A stretch of 64,000 bases of DNA, from positions 22,406 through 86,405 of the forward strand of contig CAZJNX010000001.1 in NCBI GenBank assembly GCA_964547415.1, given 5' to 3'. The DNA comes from CAZJNX01 sp964547415 (lineage in GTDB: Bacteria > Pseudomonadota > Alphaproteobacteria > Rhizobiales > Amorphaceae). Shown here piece by piece: positions 10,310 to 19,600 of this stretch. The notes under the pieces were generated by a model that did no database searches, was not told the DNA's origin, and saw only the letters and a list, made by a program, of their open reading frames with translations. Every line of letters begins with the position of its first letter. Position 1 is the first letter of the stretch. Both the position numbers and the translations under genes were made by a program.

Positions 10310-11968
10310 TCAGGGGCGGCCGGGGCCGTCGGTTTCCGTGCCCGCGTCGCGCCCGAGGCCGTCGAGGAAGGCGCGCAGGGCTTCCGGCGTGTCGATGTCC
10401 GCCCGGGCCGCGGCGCCGATCTCCACCTCGGCGACGGCCTCCGGATAGGCCTCGAAGAGGACGCGGCCGCCCGTGTCCCCGCTGATCTCCATGAGCTCGG
10501 CGAAGAAGCGGGACGACCACAGGACCGGGTTGCCCCGCTTGCCGCGCACGGTGGACAGGACCACGTGGGCCGCCGCGTCCCCCTCGTGTGTCTCGATCAG
10601 CCGGTCCACGTCCGCCGCCGACACCTGCGGCATGTCCCCGAGGAGGACGACGGCGGCCGCCACGTCCTCCGGCAGGGCGCCGATGCCGGTGGCGAGGGAG
10701 GTGGACAGCCCCTCCGCGAAGCGCGGGTTGTGGCGGATGGTGACGGGAAGGTCGGCGATCGCCTCCGTCACCGCCTCCGCGTCGTGGCCGGTGACGACGA
10801 CGACGGGGCTCGCCCGGCTCTTCAGCGCCGCCTCCACGGCGTGGCGCACCATGGGCTTGCCGTCGATGTCGATGAGGAGCTTGTTGCGCGCGCCCATCCG
10901 GCTCGACTTGCCGGCGGCGAGCACGACGGCCGCCGTCTTCCCCCCCGCCCGGTCTTCCGGGGCGGGCTCGGCCCGCGGCTGGGGCCGGGAGACGATCTCC
11001 ATGAGGAGGCCGCCGACGCCCATGCCCGTGATGTCGCGGGCGGTGACGGGAAGGTGCGCGAGGAAGCGGTCGAGCACCCAGTCGAAGCCGTTCTCCTTCG
11101 GGCTGCGGGCGCAGCCGGGGGCGCCGATCACCGGCTTGCCGGCGACCTCGCCGACGAGGAGGAGGTTCCCCGGGTCCACCGGCATCCCGAAGTGGTGGAC
11201 GGTGCCGCCCGCCGCCTCCACCGCCGCCGGGATCACGTCCCGCCGGTCCACCACCGCCGAGGCGCCGAACACGACGATCACCTCGTCCGGCCCGGCCGCG
11301 AGACGGGCGAGGGCGTCGGCGAGGGCGCGGGTCTCGTGGGCCACCCGCTCGTCGGCCGACACCTCCGCCCCCGTCCCCGCGAGCCGCTCGCCCAGGATGC
11401 GGACCGTCTTGTCCACCGTCGCCGTCTTCAGGACCGGCAGGAGGGTGGAGACGGCGGCGACGCGCCGCACGCGGAAGGGGGCGAGGCGCACCGCGGGCCC
11501 GCTCGCCGCAAGATGCCGCTCGGCCGCCGCCATCGCCTCCGGGGCGACGGCGAACGGGATGATCTTCACGGTCGCGACCATGCGGCCCGCTTCCACGCGG
11601 CGGAAGGCCTCGAGGGTGGCGATGGTGAGGGACGGGTCGATCCGGTTGAGCCCGTCCACCGCCTCCCGGTCCACGAGGAGAACGCCCGCGCCGTCCGCGA
11701 ACAGGTTGGCGCGCCCCGTGAAGGCCTCCGCGACCATGACCCCCGGCCCCGCGACGGCCGCGGCGAGGCGGGCGGCCGCCTCGTCCTCGTGGACATCGTC
11801 CGGGGCGAGGACGGCGGCCACCACCCGCTCGAGCCCGTCGGCGGCGAGCCGCTCCACGTCCGCCGCCGACAGGCGCGTGCCCTTCTTCACGGTGCCCGAG
11901 GCGCCGCGATGGGTATGGGCGAGGATCGCCCCCTCGGCCGTCTCAAGGGGGATCTCGTCGAAGATCAT
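10310..11968 (-). CDS. Fused MPT-binding domain and molybdenum cofactor nucleotidyltransferase (MocA-like)
   Basis: The 552-residue protein joins two cofactor modules. Residues 1 to about 340 resemble a MoeA/MogA-type molybdopterin-binding protein (start MIFDEIPLETAEGAILAHT, later VIVVFGASAVVDRRDVIPAA and HFGMPVDPGNLLL). Residues from about 355 are a GT-A nucleotidyltransferase like MocA/MobA: AAVVLAAGKSSRMGARNKLL, then VVTGHD and LLGDMPQV for metal and nucleotide binding. Such proteins attach CMP or GMP to the molybdopterin of xanthine-dehydrogenase or CO-dehydrogenase type enzymes. It is followed in the genome by the co-directional XdhC gene only 17 bases upstream of its start, supporting joint cofactor maturation. 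No molybdoenzyme subunit gene is in the window. Confidence 0.88.
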   Translation of the reverse strand: MIFDEIPLETAEGAILAHTHRGASGTVKKGTRLSAADVERLAADGLERVVAAVLAPDDVHEDEAAARLAAAVAGPGVMVAEAFTGRANLFADGAGVLLVDREAVDGLNRIDPSLTIATLEAFRRVEAGRMVATVKIIPFAVAPEAMAAAERHLAASGPAVRLAPFRVRRVAAVSTLLPVLKTATVDKTVRILGERLAGTGAEVSADERVAHETRALADALARLAAGPDEVIVVFGASAVVDRRDVIPAAVEAAGGTVHHFGMPVDPGNLLLVGEVAGKPVIGAPGCARSPKENGFDWVLDRFLAHLPVTARDITGMGVGGLLMEIVSRPQPRAEPAPEDRAGGKTAAVVLAAGKSSRMGARNKLLIDIDGKPMVRHAVEAALKSRASPVVVVTGHDAEAVTEAIADLPVTIRHNPRFAEGLSTSLATGIGALPEDVAAAVVLLGDMPQVSAADVDRLIETHEGDAAAHVVLSTVRGKRGNPVLWSSRFFAELMEISGDTGGRVLFEAYPEAVAEVEIGAAARADIDTPEALRAFLDGLGRDAGTETDGPGRP

Positions 11969-11985
11969 GGGGCGCCTCGTCCGTG

Positions 11986-12720
11986 TCAGGCGGCGGTGGC
12001 GGGGGCGGGCGCCGGGGCGGCCGCGCCGCTGCCGAGGCGGCGGGCCGCGATCACCTCGGCGAGCACGGCGACCGCGATTTCCGCCGGGCTCGCCGCGCCG
12101 ATGGGAAGGCCGATTGGCGCGTGGATCCGCGAGAGCGCCTCCTCCGGAACGCCTTCGGCCAGGAGCCGCTCGCGCCGCTTGCCGTGGGTCTTCCGGCTGC
12201 CGAGGGCGCCCACGTAGAAGCAGTCCGCGGCGAGCGCGGCCTTGAGCGCCGGGTCGTCGATCTTGGGGTCGTGGGTGAGGGCGGCGCACGCGGTGTGCCG
12301 GTCGAAGGCGAGGTCGTCCATCACGTCCTGCGGCCACTCGGGCAGGAGGCGGACGCCGGCGAAGCGCTCCTCGGTCGCGAAGGCGGTGCGCGGGTCCACG
12401 ATCAGGACGTCGAAACCCGCGGCCGCGGCCATCGGGGCAAGCGCCTGGGAGATGTGGACCGCCCCCACCATGACGAGGCGGGCGGGCGGCACCGACACGT
12501 TGAGGAAGAGGTCCCGCTCGCCGGGCCTTGCGCGGCCGGACTTGCCCGAGCGCAGGCGCCCCGCGATCTCGGCGGCGAGCGCCGGGTCGTCCCGCTCGAG
12601 GGCGGGAAGGTCCGCCTCCTCCACGAGGCGCTCGGGCCCGCCGGACAGGTCCGTCACGAGGACCGCGGCGCGGCGGGCCGCGCGGGCCGCGTTGAGGCGC
12701 TTCAGCGTGTCGACCTTCAT
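11986..12720 (-). CDS. XdhC/CoxI family molybdoenzyme accessory protein
   Basis: XdhC-type proteins bind molybdenum cofactor, help its sulfuration and insert it into xanthine-dehydrogenase-like enzymes. This 244-residue protein has a Rossmann-like half: VMVGAVHISQALAPMAAAAGFDVLIVDPR, then TACAALTHDPKIDDPAL, YVGALGSRKTHGKR, and the C-terminal IGLPIGAASPAEIAVAVLAEV. All are standard family motifs. The ATG overlaps the stop of the upstream BASS-family gene by four bases (ATGA, 12717-12720), implying translational coupling. The MocA-like fusion gene follows 17 bases downstream. Confidence 0.92.
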   Translation of the reverse strand: MKVDTLKRLNAARAARRAAVLVTDLSGGPERLVEEADLPALERDDPALAAEIAGRLRSGKSGRARPGERDLFLNVSVPPARLVMVGAVHISQALAPMAAAAGFDVLIVDPRTAFATEERFAGVRLLPEWPQDVMDDLAFDRHTACAALTHDPKIDDPALKAALAADCFYVGALGSRKTHGKRRERLLAEGVPEEALSRIHAPIGLPIGAASPAEIAVAVLAEVIAARRLGSGAAAPAPAPATAA

Positions 12721-13748
12721 GGGGCTCCCTCCCCGTCCGCACCGCGAGCCTTTCGCGCCCTCGCGCCTGCGTCAAGGCCGCCGGGCGCGACCCCGCCCAT
12801 CCGCCCCGCGAGGCCCTTCAGGAGGAACGGCAGGGTGAAGATGGGGATCTGGGCGAGGGCGAAGAAGAACCACACCCGTTCGGGCAGCGCCATGATGCCG
12901 AGGGCGGCGACGAGGAGGCCGATGTTCCGGTTGCCGGCCGCGTAGGCGATCACCACCGCGTCCGCCCCGTAGCCCCGGCGGAAGACGGCGTAGGTGAGCG
13001 CCATCTGGAAGAGGGCGAGGCCGTAGGCGAAGGCGAGGAGGCCGAGGATCATGCCCGGCCGCTCGATCGCCGCGGCCCGGATCCCGTCCATGGAGCCGAC
13101 CCCGAACCACACCATGAAGAAGATGGCGAGGCAGTCGAACACCGGCCGCCCCGCCGCCACCCGCTCCGGCCCGGCCACGCGCCGCACGGCCGTCGACAGG
13201 ACAAAGGCGAGGCCCACGATGAGGGCGAGGCGGAAGGCGAGGTCGCCAGGGGTGAGGGGAAGGTCCGGCTCGATGAAGACGGTGGCGACGAGGGGCGCGG
13301 TGAGGGGCACCATCGCCTGGGCGAACAGGACGACGGCGAGCATGAGCGCCGCGTCGAGCCCCATGATCGCCGCGATGGTGGGCGCGGAGATGAGCGGCGT
13401 CGGCGCCGTCACCAGGAAGATCATGAGGAGGATGTCGGGGTCGCTCTCCTGGAAGCCGAGGAGGATCGCCGCCGACAGGATGATGGCGGGGAGCGCCACG
13501 CAGATCCACCCGTCGGCGAGGACAGCGCGCACGGGCTGGCGCAAGCGCCGGGCGAGCGCGGCCGGGTCCACCTGCAGGAAGGCGAGCGCCATCAGGATGA
13601 AGATGAGGTAGGGCAGCGTCGGCCGGACGAGCGCCGCAAGGTCCTGGAAGGCGATCCCGATGACGGCCGCCAGGCCGACGACGGCGGCCGCGTTCTTCGA
13701 CACGAGGCGGACGATGGCGGCGACGGGCGCCGGCAGGTCTGGCGGCAT
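12717..13748 (-). CDS. Bile acid:sodium symporter (BASS) superfamily transporter
   Basis: The product is a polytopic membrane protein of about 343 residues with around nine to ten hydrophobic segments. Helix-breaking motifs typical of the BASS/arsenical-pump fold are seen, for example VTAPTPLISAPTIAAIMG and AYAAGNRNIGLLVAALG. These proteins move organic anions with sodium across the inner membrane; the substrate is not evident. The start at 13748 is preferred over 13823 because the longer form would read through a perfect hairpin and adds a low-complexity tail; neither has a strong ribosome-binding site. Overlap with xdhC suggests a role tied to a molybdenum-enzyme substrate such as a purine or aromatic acid, but that is inference. 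Confidence 0.75.
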   Translation of the reverse strand: MPPDLPAPVAAIVRLVSKNAAAVVGLAAVIGIAFQDLAALVRPTLPYLIFILMALAFLQVDPAALARRLRQPVRAVLADGWICVALPAIILSAAILLGFQESDPDILLMIFLVTAPTPLISAPTIAAIMGLDAALMLAVVLFAQAMVPLTAPLVATVFIEPDLPLTPGDLAFRLALIVGLAFVLSTAVRRVAGPERVAAGRPVFDCLAIFFMVWFGVGSMDGIRAAAIERPGMILGLLAFAYGLALFQMALTYAVFRRGYGADAVVIAYAAGNRNIGLLVAALGIMALPERVWFFFALAQIPIFTLPFLLKGLAGRMGGVAPGGLDAGARARKARGADGEGAP

Positions 13749-13820
13749 CGGCGGGCGGATCCCCCGGGGGCGGCGCCGGTCCGGAGGGAACGGCTCGCCG
13801 GCGAGGCTGCCCGCCACGGC

Positions 13821-13849
13821 CATGCCGGCGCAAGCGCCGCGCCGGCATG
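13821..13849 (-). terminator. Perfect 11-bp inverted repeat, candidate terminator
   Basis: catgccggcgc and gcgccggcatg are exact reverse complements separated by seven bases. The hairpin lies 45 bases after the stop of the PfpI-like gene on the same strand and before the BASS gene, a suitable place for termination between two units. There is no T run, so Rho-independent function is uncertain; an operator is the alternative. Confidence 0.45.
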
Positions 13850-13893
13850 GCCGCCCTGCCGGGCGTGTCCCCCGCGGCCTCGCGGGCCGGTGG

Positions 13894-14460
13894 TCAGGCC
13901 GCCGGGGCGGCCTCGCGGGCGGCGACGGCGGCGATCACCCTCTCGCAGAAGGCCGGCAGGTCGCCCGGGTTGCGGCTGGTGATGAGCCGCCCGTCCTCGA
14001 CGACCTCCTCGTCGACGACCCGCGCGCCCGCGTTCTTCAGGTCCGTGCGGATCGAGGGGTAGGCGGTGACGGTGCGGCCCGGCAGGATGCCCGCCTCCGC
14101 GAGGAGCCAGGGCCCGTGGCAGATCGCCGCCACCACCCGGTCCTTCTCCACCATGCCGCGGACGAACGCGACCGCCCGCTGGTTCACGCGAAGGAGGTCC
14201 GGGTTGATCTGCCCGCCCGGGAGGACGAGGGCGTCGTATGCGTCGAGGCTCTCCACGTCGTCGATCGTCCGGTCGACGGTGAAGGCGTCGCCCCAGTGGT
14301 CCTTTTCCCAGCTGCGGATCTCGCCGGCCTCGGGCGAGACCACGTGGACGGTGGCGCCCGCCCTCTTCAGCGCCTGCATGGGCTCCTCGAGCTCGGAGCG
14401 CTCGAAGCCGTGGGTGGCGAGGATCGCGACGGTCCTGCCGGAGATGTCGTGCTCGGCCAT
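13894..14460 (-). CDS. PfpI/DJ-1 family protein (type 1 glutamine amidotransferase-like)
   Basis: The 188-residue cytoplasmic protein has the DJ-1/PfpI fold. Visible features are VAILATHGFERSELEEP (with the conserved acidic residue), ALVLPGG, and the nucleophile elbow AICHGPWLLAEAG with Cys114-His115. Family members act as proteases, glyoxalases or deglycases in stress protection; which applies here cannot be decided. Length is typical. It is divergent from the DadA-like gene, so the 161-base gap probably holds both promoters. Confidence 0.92.
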   Translation of the reverse strand: MAEHDISGRTVAILATHGFERSELEEPMQALKRAGATVHVVSPEAGEIRSWEKDHWGDAFTVDRTIDDVESLDAYDALVLPGGQINPDLLRVNQRAVAFVRGMVEKDRVVAAICHGPWLLAEAGILPGRTVTAYPSIRTDLKNAGARVVDEEVVEDGRLITSRNPGDLPAFCERVIAAVAAREAAPAA

Positions 14461-14621
14461 CGGTCTGTCCTTCCTTGATTTCCGGGGCGGCGGGCGCGGG
14501 TTCGCGTCCGCCGGTCCCCGCCCAATCCCGCCCGGCCGGACCCGTTCCCCGCGCCCGGAGCGCGGTTGGACGGACGGGCTGGGGGGCGCTATCGGGGGTG
14601 GTTGCGGTGAGGGAGTACGCC

Positions 14622-15905
14622 ATGGACGGAGCGAACGGACGGGCCGGCGCGGGAACGCGGGCGATCGTGGTCGGTGCGGGGATCGTCGGGGTGTCGGTGG
14701 CGCTCCACCTCCAGCGCCGCGGCCTCGCCGTCACGCTGATCGACCGGAACGCGCCCGGCGAGGCCACCTCCTACGGCAACGCCGGCGTCGTCGAGCGGGA
14801 CGGGGTGGTCCCGATCACCTTCCCCTCGTCCCTGTCCGCCCTCGCCGCCTTCGCCCTCAACCGCACCTCAGCCGCCCACTACCACCTGGCGGCCCTCCCG
14901 GCGGTCTGGCCGTGGCTGATGGCACTGCGCCGCGCCTCCGGCCCGCAGGCGCTTGCCGCCTACGCCGCGGCCTCGAGCGCCCTCGAGGCGCTGGCCCTTC
15001 CCGAGCACAAGGCCCTCGCCGGCCCCGCGGGCGCGGCCGCCCTCTTCCGGGAGACGGGCTGGCTGCGCCTCTTCCGCACCGAGGCGGGCTTTCGCGAGGC
15101 CGAGCGCACGTACCTGCCGCGGGCGGCCGAGCACGGCATCCGCCTCGAGGCGCTGACGCCCGAGGCGGTGACGGCGGAGCTGGAGCCGAGCCTTTCACCC
15201 CGCTTCCACGCCGCCGTCTTCTCGCCGGAGACCGCCTCCGTCGCGAGCCCGGGCGAGGTGACGAAGGCCTACGCGCGCCTGTTCGCCGCCGAGGGCGGGC
15301 GGATCGCCACCGGCGAGGTGACGGGGCTGTGCGCGGCCCCCGGCGGCGGCTGGCGGGTGGCCCTCGCGGACGGGGCGGCCCATGGGGCGGACGTCGCCGT
15401 CGTCGCGGCGGGGCCGTGGGCGATGGACCTCCTCGCCCCCCTCGGCTACCGCCTGCCGCTCGCGGTGAAGCGGGGCTACCACCGGCACTATCGGCCGGTG
15501 GGCAACGCCAGCCTCGCCCGCCCGGTGGTGGACATGGAAAAGGGCTTCGTCATCACCCCGATGAAGGACGGGATCCGCCTCACCACGGGCATCGAGTTCG
15601 CCCGGCGCGACGCCCGGCCGACACCGGTGCAGCTCTCCCGCGCCCATGCCCTCGCGGAAGACCTGTTCCCCCTCGGCGAGGCGGTGGAGGACGCGCCGTG
15701 GATGGGCGCCCGGCCCTGCTTTCCCGATTCCCTGCCCGTGATCGGTCCCGCGCCCCGCCACCCGGGGCTCTGGCTCGCCATCGGCCACGGGCACCTCGGC
15801 TTCACCGAGGGGCCGGTCACCGGGCGGCTCCTGTCGGAGATGATGACGGGGGCGCCGACGGTCGTGGACCCGCGCCCGTACCGCGCGGACCGGTTTTCGG
15901 GCTGA
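14622..15905 (+). CDS. FAD-dependent oxidoreductase, DadA-like (D-amino acid dehydrogenase group)
   Basis: This 427-residue flavoprotein opens with the dinucleotide-binding motif VVGAGIVGVSVALHL and an acidic residue ending the second strand (IDRN). The motif GEATSYGNAGVV and the C-terminal FAD signature DSLPVIGPAPRHPGLWLAIGHGHLGFTEGP are typical of DadA-type deaminating dehydrogenases, which oxidise D-amino acids to 2-oxo acids. GAGGGAG lies upstream of the chosen ATG. It is convergent with the Lrp/AsnC gene. A link to the nearby 2-oxo acid oxidoreductase is tempting because the product of one could feed the other, but this is inference. Confidence 0.88.
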   Translation: MDGANGRAGAGTRAIVVGAGIVGVSVALHLQRRGLAVTLIDRNAPGEATSYGNAGVVERDGVVPITFPSSLSALAAFALNRTSAAHYHLAALPAVWPWLMALRRASGPQALAAYAAASSALEALALPEHKALAGPAGAAALFRETGWLRLFRTEAGFREAERTYLPRAAEHGIRLEALTPEAVTAELEPSLSPRFHAAVFSPETASVASPGEVTKAYARLFAAEGGRIATGEVTGLCAAPGGGWRVALADGAAHGADVAVVAAGPWAMDLLAPLGYRLPLAVKRGYHRHYRPVGNASLARPVVDMEKGFVITPMKDGIRLTTGIEFARRDARPTPVQLSRAHALAEDLFPLGEAVEDAPWMGARPCFPDSLPVIGPAPRHPGLWLAIGHGHLGFTEGPVTGRLLSEMMTGAPTVVDPRPYRADRFSG

Positions 15906-15923
15906 CGCGGGACCGTCGACGGG

Positions 15924-15942
15924 CCGTCCTTCCACCGGACGG
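15924..15942. terminator. Short hairpin between convergent genes
   Basis: ccgtcc and ggacgg flank a seven-base loop in the 63-base junction of the DadA-like gene and the convergent lrp-type gene. The position fits a bidirectional terminator; the stem is short and without a T run. Confidence 0.35.
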
Positions 15943-15968
15943 ACAGGCGGTGCCGCGGGCGCCGGGCC

Positions 15969-16454
15969 TTATCCGTCCCTCAGGGGGAGGGACGGGGTGT
16001 CCTTCACCGTCGCCACCACGATGCGGGACTGGACGTCGGACACGAGGCCGCCGTCGAGGAGCTTGAGGCGCAGGAAGTCGTCGTAGTCCTTGATGTCCTC
16101 CGCCACCACCTTGATGAGATAGTCCACCGCGCCGGTGATCCGCTCGCAGATCACGACCTCCGGCCACGCCCGCATCAGGCCGTCGAACGCCTCCATGTTC
16201 TCCCGGCTCGGCAACGCCAGCTTCACGAACGCGTAGGCCACGAACGACAGGCCGACCTTCTCCCGGTCGACCAGCGCCGTCACCTGCCGGATGACGCCGC
16301 TGTCCTTCATCTTGCGGATGCGACGCCAGCACGGCGTCTGGCTGATCCCGACCTCCCGCGCCACGTCCGCCACCGACAGCGACGCGTCCCGCTGCAGGAC
16401 CCTGAGGATCCGCACGTCGGCAGGCTCGAGAAGAATCGTTTCGCCTCTGACCAT
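15969..16454 (-). CDS. Lrp/AsnC family transcriptional regulator
   Basis: The 161-residue protein has an N-terminal winged helix-turn-helix (VRILRVLQRDASLSVADVAREVGISQTPCWRRI, about residues 12-45) and a C-terminal RAM/AsnC ligand-binding domain (residues about 65-150, with VICERITGAVDYLIKVVAEDIKDYDDF). These regulators sense amino acids and usually control adjacent genes for their metabolism. It is divergent from the indolepyruvate ferredoxin oxidoreductase gene, 146 bases apart, which makes that gene the likely target. The ATG at 16454 gives the canonical domain start; a longer frame upstream has no support. Confidence 0.93.
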   Translation of the reverse strand: MVRGETILLEPADVRILRVLQRDASLSVADVAREVGISQTPCWRRIRKMKDSGVIRQVTALVDREKVGLSFVAYAFVKLALPSRENMEAFDGLMRAWPEVVICERITGAVDYLIKVVAEDIKDYDDFLRLKLLDGGLVSDVQSRIVVATVKDTPSLPLRDG

Positions 16455-16600
16455 GAATGAGGACCATTCTTGCGCAACAGGCACCGTCGGCGCCTTCGTT
16501 AGCACGGAAATTTCCCGTCCGGCAGAGTATCTTTCGAGTGGCGCGGTTCCGTGGGGACCGCTCCCATGGATCGCATCGGCCGGCCAAGCTGGAGTAGCCA
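16455..16600. promoter_or_regulatory. Divergent promoter region with palindromes
   Basis: This 146-base gap separates the Lrp/AsnC gene from the 2-oxo acid oxidoreductase gene. GAATG-aggac-CATTC at 16455-16469 directly abuts the regulator's ATG, and the 8-bp palindrome TTGCGCAA follows at 16470-16477. Farther right is the A/T-richer patch around 16505-16540 (ggaaatttcc, gtatctttc), a plausible core promoter. GGAGTAGCCA is the ribosome-binding site of the plus-strand gene. Regulator binding here is inferred from position only. Confidence 0.5.
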
Positions 16601-19600
16601 ATGACCGTCCACCTGCGCGAGGTTTCCCTGGACGACAAGTTCGCCGCCACGGAGGGCCGGGTCTATCTCACCGGCATCCAGGCGCTCGTGCGCATCTCCC
16701 TCGACCGGATCCGCCTCGACCGGAAGGCCGGCTGGAAGACGGCCGGCTTCTGGTCGGGCTATCGCGGCTCGCCGCTCGGCGGCGTCGACCAGGAGCTCGG
16801 CCGCGCCCGCCGCCACCTCGACGCCCACGACATCCGCTTCACGCCGGGCGTCAACGAGGAGCTAGGCGCGACGGCCGTCTGGGGCACCCAGAAGGTGACC
16901 CTCCACGGCAAGGGCTCGCACCACGAGGGCGTCTTCGGCATCTGGTACGGCAAGGCGCCGGGCGTCGACCGGGCGGGCGACGTCCTGAAGCAGGCGAACG
17001 CGTCCGGCACGGCGGAGAAGGGCGGCGTGCTGGCGCTCGCGGGCGACGACGCGCTCGCGAAATCCTCGATGCTGCCGGCCCAGAGCGACTTCGCCTTCCT
17101 CCATTTCGAGATGCCCTTCTTCAACCCGGCGGACCTGCAGGACGTCCTCGACTACGGGCTGCACGGCCTCGCCCTGTCGCGCTACGCCGGGCTCTGGTCG
17201 GGCATGATCTGCCTTGCCGACACCATGGACGCCTCGGGCATGGTGTCGGTCGATCCGGACCGGCTCGCCTTCGCGATGCCCGCCGAGTTCGACCCGCGGC
17301 GGGACAACGAGGTGAACCGCCCACTCCTCCTCAAGAACCGCCTCGAGACCGAGCGCATCCTGCGCGACGTGCGACTGCCGGCCGTCGCGGCCTACCAGAG
17401 GGCCAACGGTCTCGACCGGGTGGCGTTCGGGGCGCGCCGCCCGCGCTACGGGATCATCGCCACCGGCAAGGCCTACCGGGACCTCCGGCAGGCCCTCGAC
17501 CTCCTCGGGATCGACGAGAAGCGCGCGCGGGCGATGGGCCTTGCCATCTACAAGGTGGCGATGCCCTGGCCGCTGGAGCCGACCGGCCTTGCCGAGTTCG
17601 CCCGCGGCCTCGAGCGCCTCCTCGTGGTGGAGCACAAGCGCCCCTTCATCGAGCCGCAGGTCAAGGAGCAGCTCTACGGCTGGCCCGCCGACGTGCGCCC
17701 GCGCATCTGGGGCAAGCGGACGCCCGAGGGCGCGCCCTTCCTGTCCGACCTCCTGGAGCTCGCCGTCCAGGACATGATCGAGGCCCTCATGGGCTTCGTG
17801 CCGGAGATCGGGGCGGACCCGGCGGTGGCGGCGGTGGCCGAGCGCCTGGTGATGCAGTCGGCCTGGGCGGCCGGCCACGCGGAAAAGGCCCAGCGCACCG
17901 CCTACTTCTGCGCCGGCTGCCCCCACTCCACCTCCACCGTGGTGCCCGAGGGGTCCCGCGCCCTGCCCGGCATCGGCTGCCACGCCATGACGGAGATCAA
18001 CGACCGCACCACGGACGGCACGATCGCCATGGGCGGCGAGGGCGCCACCTGGGTCGGCCAGGCCCCGTTCGCGCGGGACGCCCACGTCTTCGCCAACATC
18101 GGCGACGGCACCTACTACCACTCCGGCATCCTCGCCATCCGCCAGGCGGTGTCGGCGCAGGTGCCGATCACCTACAAGATCCTGTTCAACGACGCCGTCG
18201 CCATGACCGGCGGGCAGAAGGTGGAGGGGAACCTCACCGTGCCGGCCATCACCCGCCAGCTCGAGGCCGAAGGGGTCGGCCGCGTCGTCGTCGTCACCGA
18301 GCGGCCCGAGATCTACGAGGGGGCGAACGACCTTGCGCCCATGGTCCCCGTCGTCCACCGGGACGAGCTGATGGGCGTGGAGAGGGAGCTCGCCGCCTTC
18401 CCGGGCGTGTCGGCCATCGTCTACGACCAGACGTGCGCGGCCGAAAAGCGCCGCCGCCGCAAGAAGGGCGCCTACGAGGACCCGGACCGGCGCCTGTTCA
18501 TCAACAAGCGGGTGTGCGAGGACTGCGGCGACTGCTCGGTCCAGTCGAACTGCATCGCGGTCGAGCCGGTGGAGACCGACTTCGGCCGCAAGCGGGCGAT
18601 CAACCAGTCCACCTGCAACAAGGACTATTCCTGCGTGAAGGGCTTCTGCCCGTCCTTCGCGTTCGTGGAAGGGGCGGCCTTGAGGAAGGCGGAGGCCACC
18701 GGCTTCGACCCGGCCGCCCTCGCCGCCCGCCTGCCGTTGCCGGAGCGGGCGCCACTCGCCGCCACCCACAACGTCCTCGTCACCGGCATCGGCGGCTACG
18801 GCGTCACCACCGTGGCGGCGGTCCTCGCCATGGCCGGGCACGTGGACGGGATCAACGCCTCGACCCTCGACATGACGGGTCTTGCCCAGAAGAACGGACC
18901 CGTCACCTCCCACCTGCGCTTCGCCCCGGCCGGGCGGGACATCGAGGGCCCGCGGGTGCCGCCCGCGAGCCTCGACACCCTCCTCGCCTCGGACATGCTG
19001 GTCGCGGCCAACGGCGAGAGCCTGTCGCTCCTCGACCGGTCGCGCACCCTCGCGGTCGTCAACACGAAGGTGCAGCCGACGGCCGAGTTCGTCATGAAGC
19101 GCACCCTCTCCTTCGACGCCGCCCGCATGGAGCGGACCTTGAGGGAGGGCGCGCGGGACGTGATCGCGGTGGACGTCGCCAACGCGGCGGAGAAGCTGTT
19201 CGGTGACACCATCTTCATGAACATGATGCTGGTGGGCGCCGCCTTCCAGAAGGGCGGGCTGCCCCTGTCGCTGGAGGCGATCGAGACGGCGATCCACCTC
19301 AACGGCGCGGCGGTGGACAAGAACCTCGCCGCCTTCCGCGCGGGGCGCGTCCTCGCGGCGGACCCGGCAGCCGTCGAGGCGGCGATCCCGCAGCGGGAGC
19401 GCCCGCGCGACATGGGGCTCGGCGAGCGGATCGACTTCCTGGCCGAAGAGCTCGCCCGCTACCAGGACGGGGCGTACGCGGAGCGCTTCCGCCGCACCGT
19501 CGAGAGGGTCCGCGCGGCCGACGAGGCTGACGGCGACGGCTCCATGCGGATCGCCCGCGCGGCGGCCGAGGCGCTCTACCGGACGATGGCGTACAAGGAC

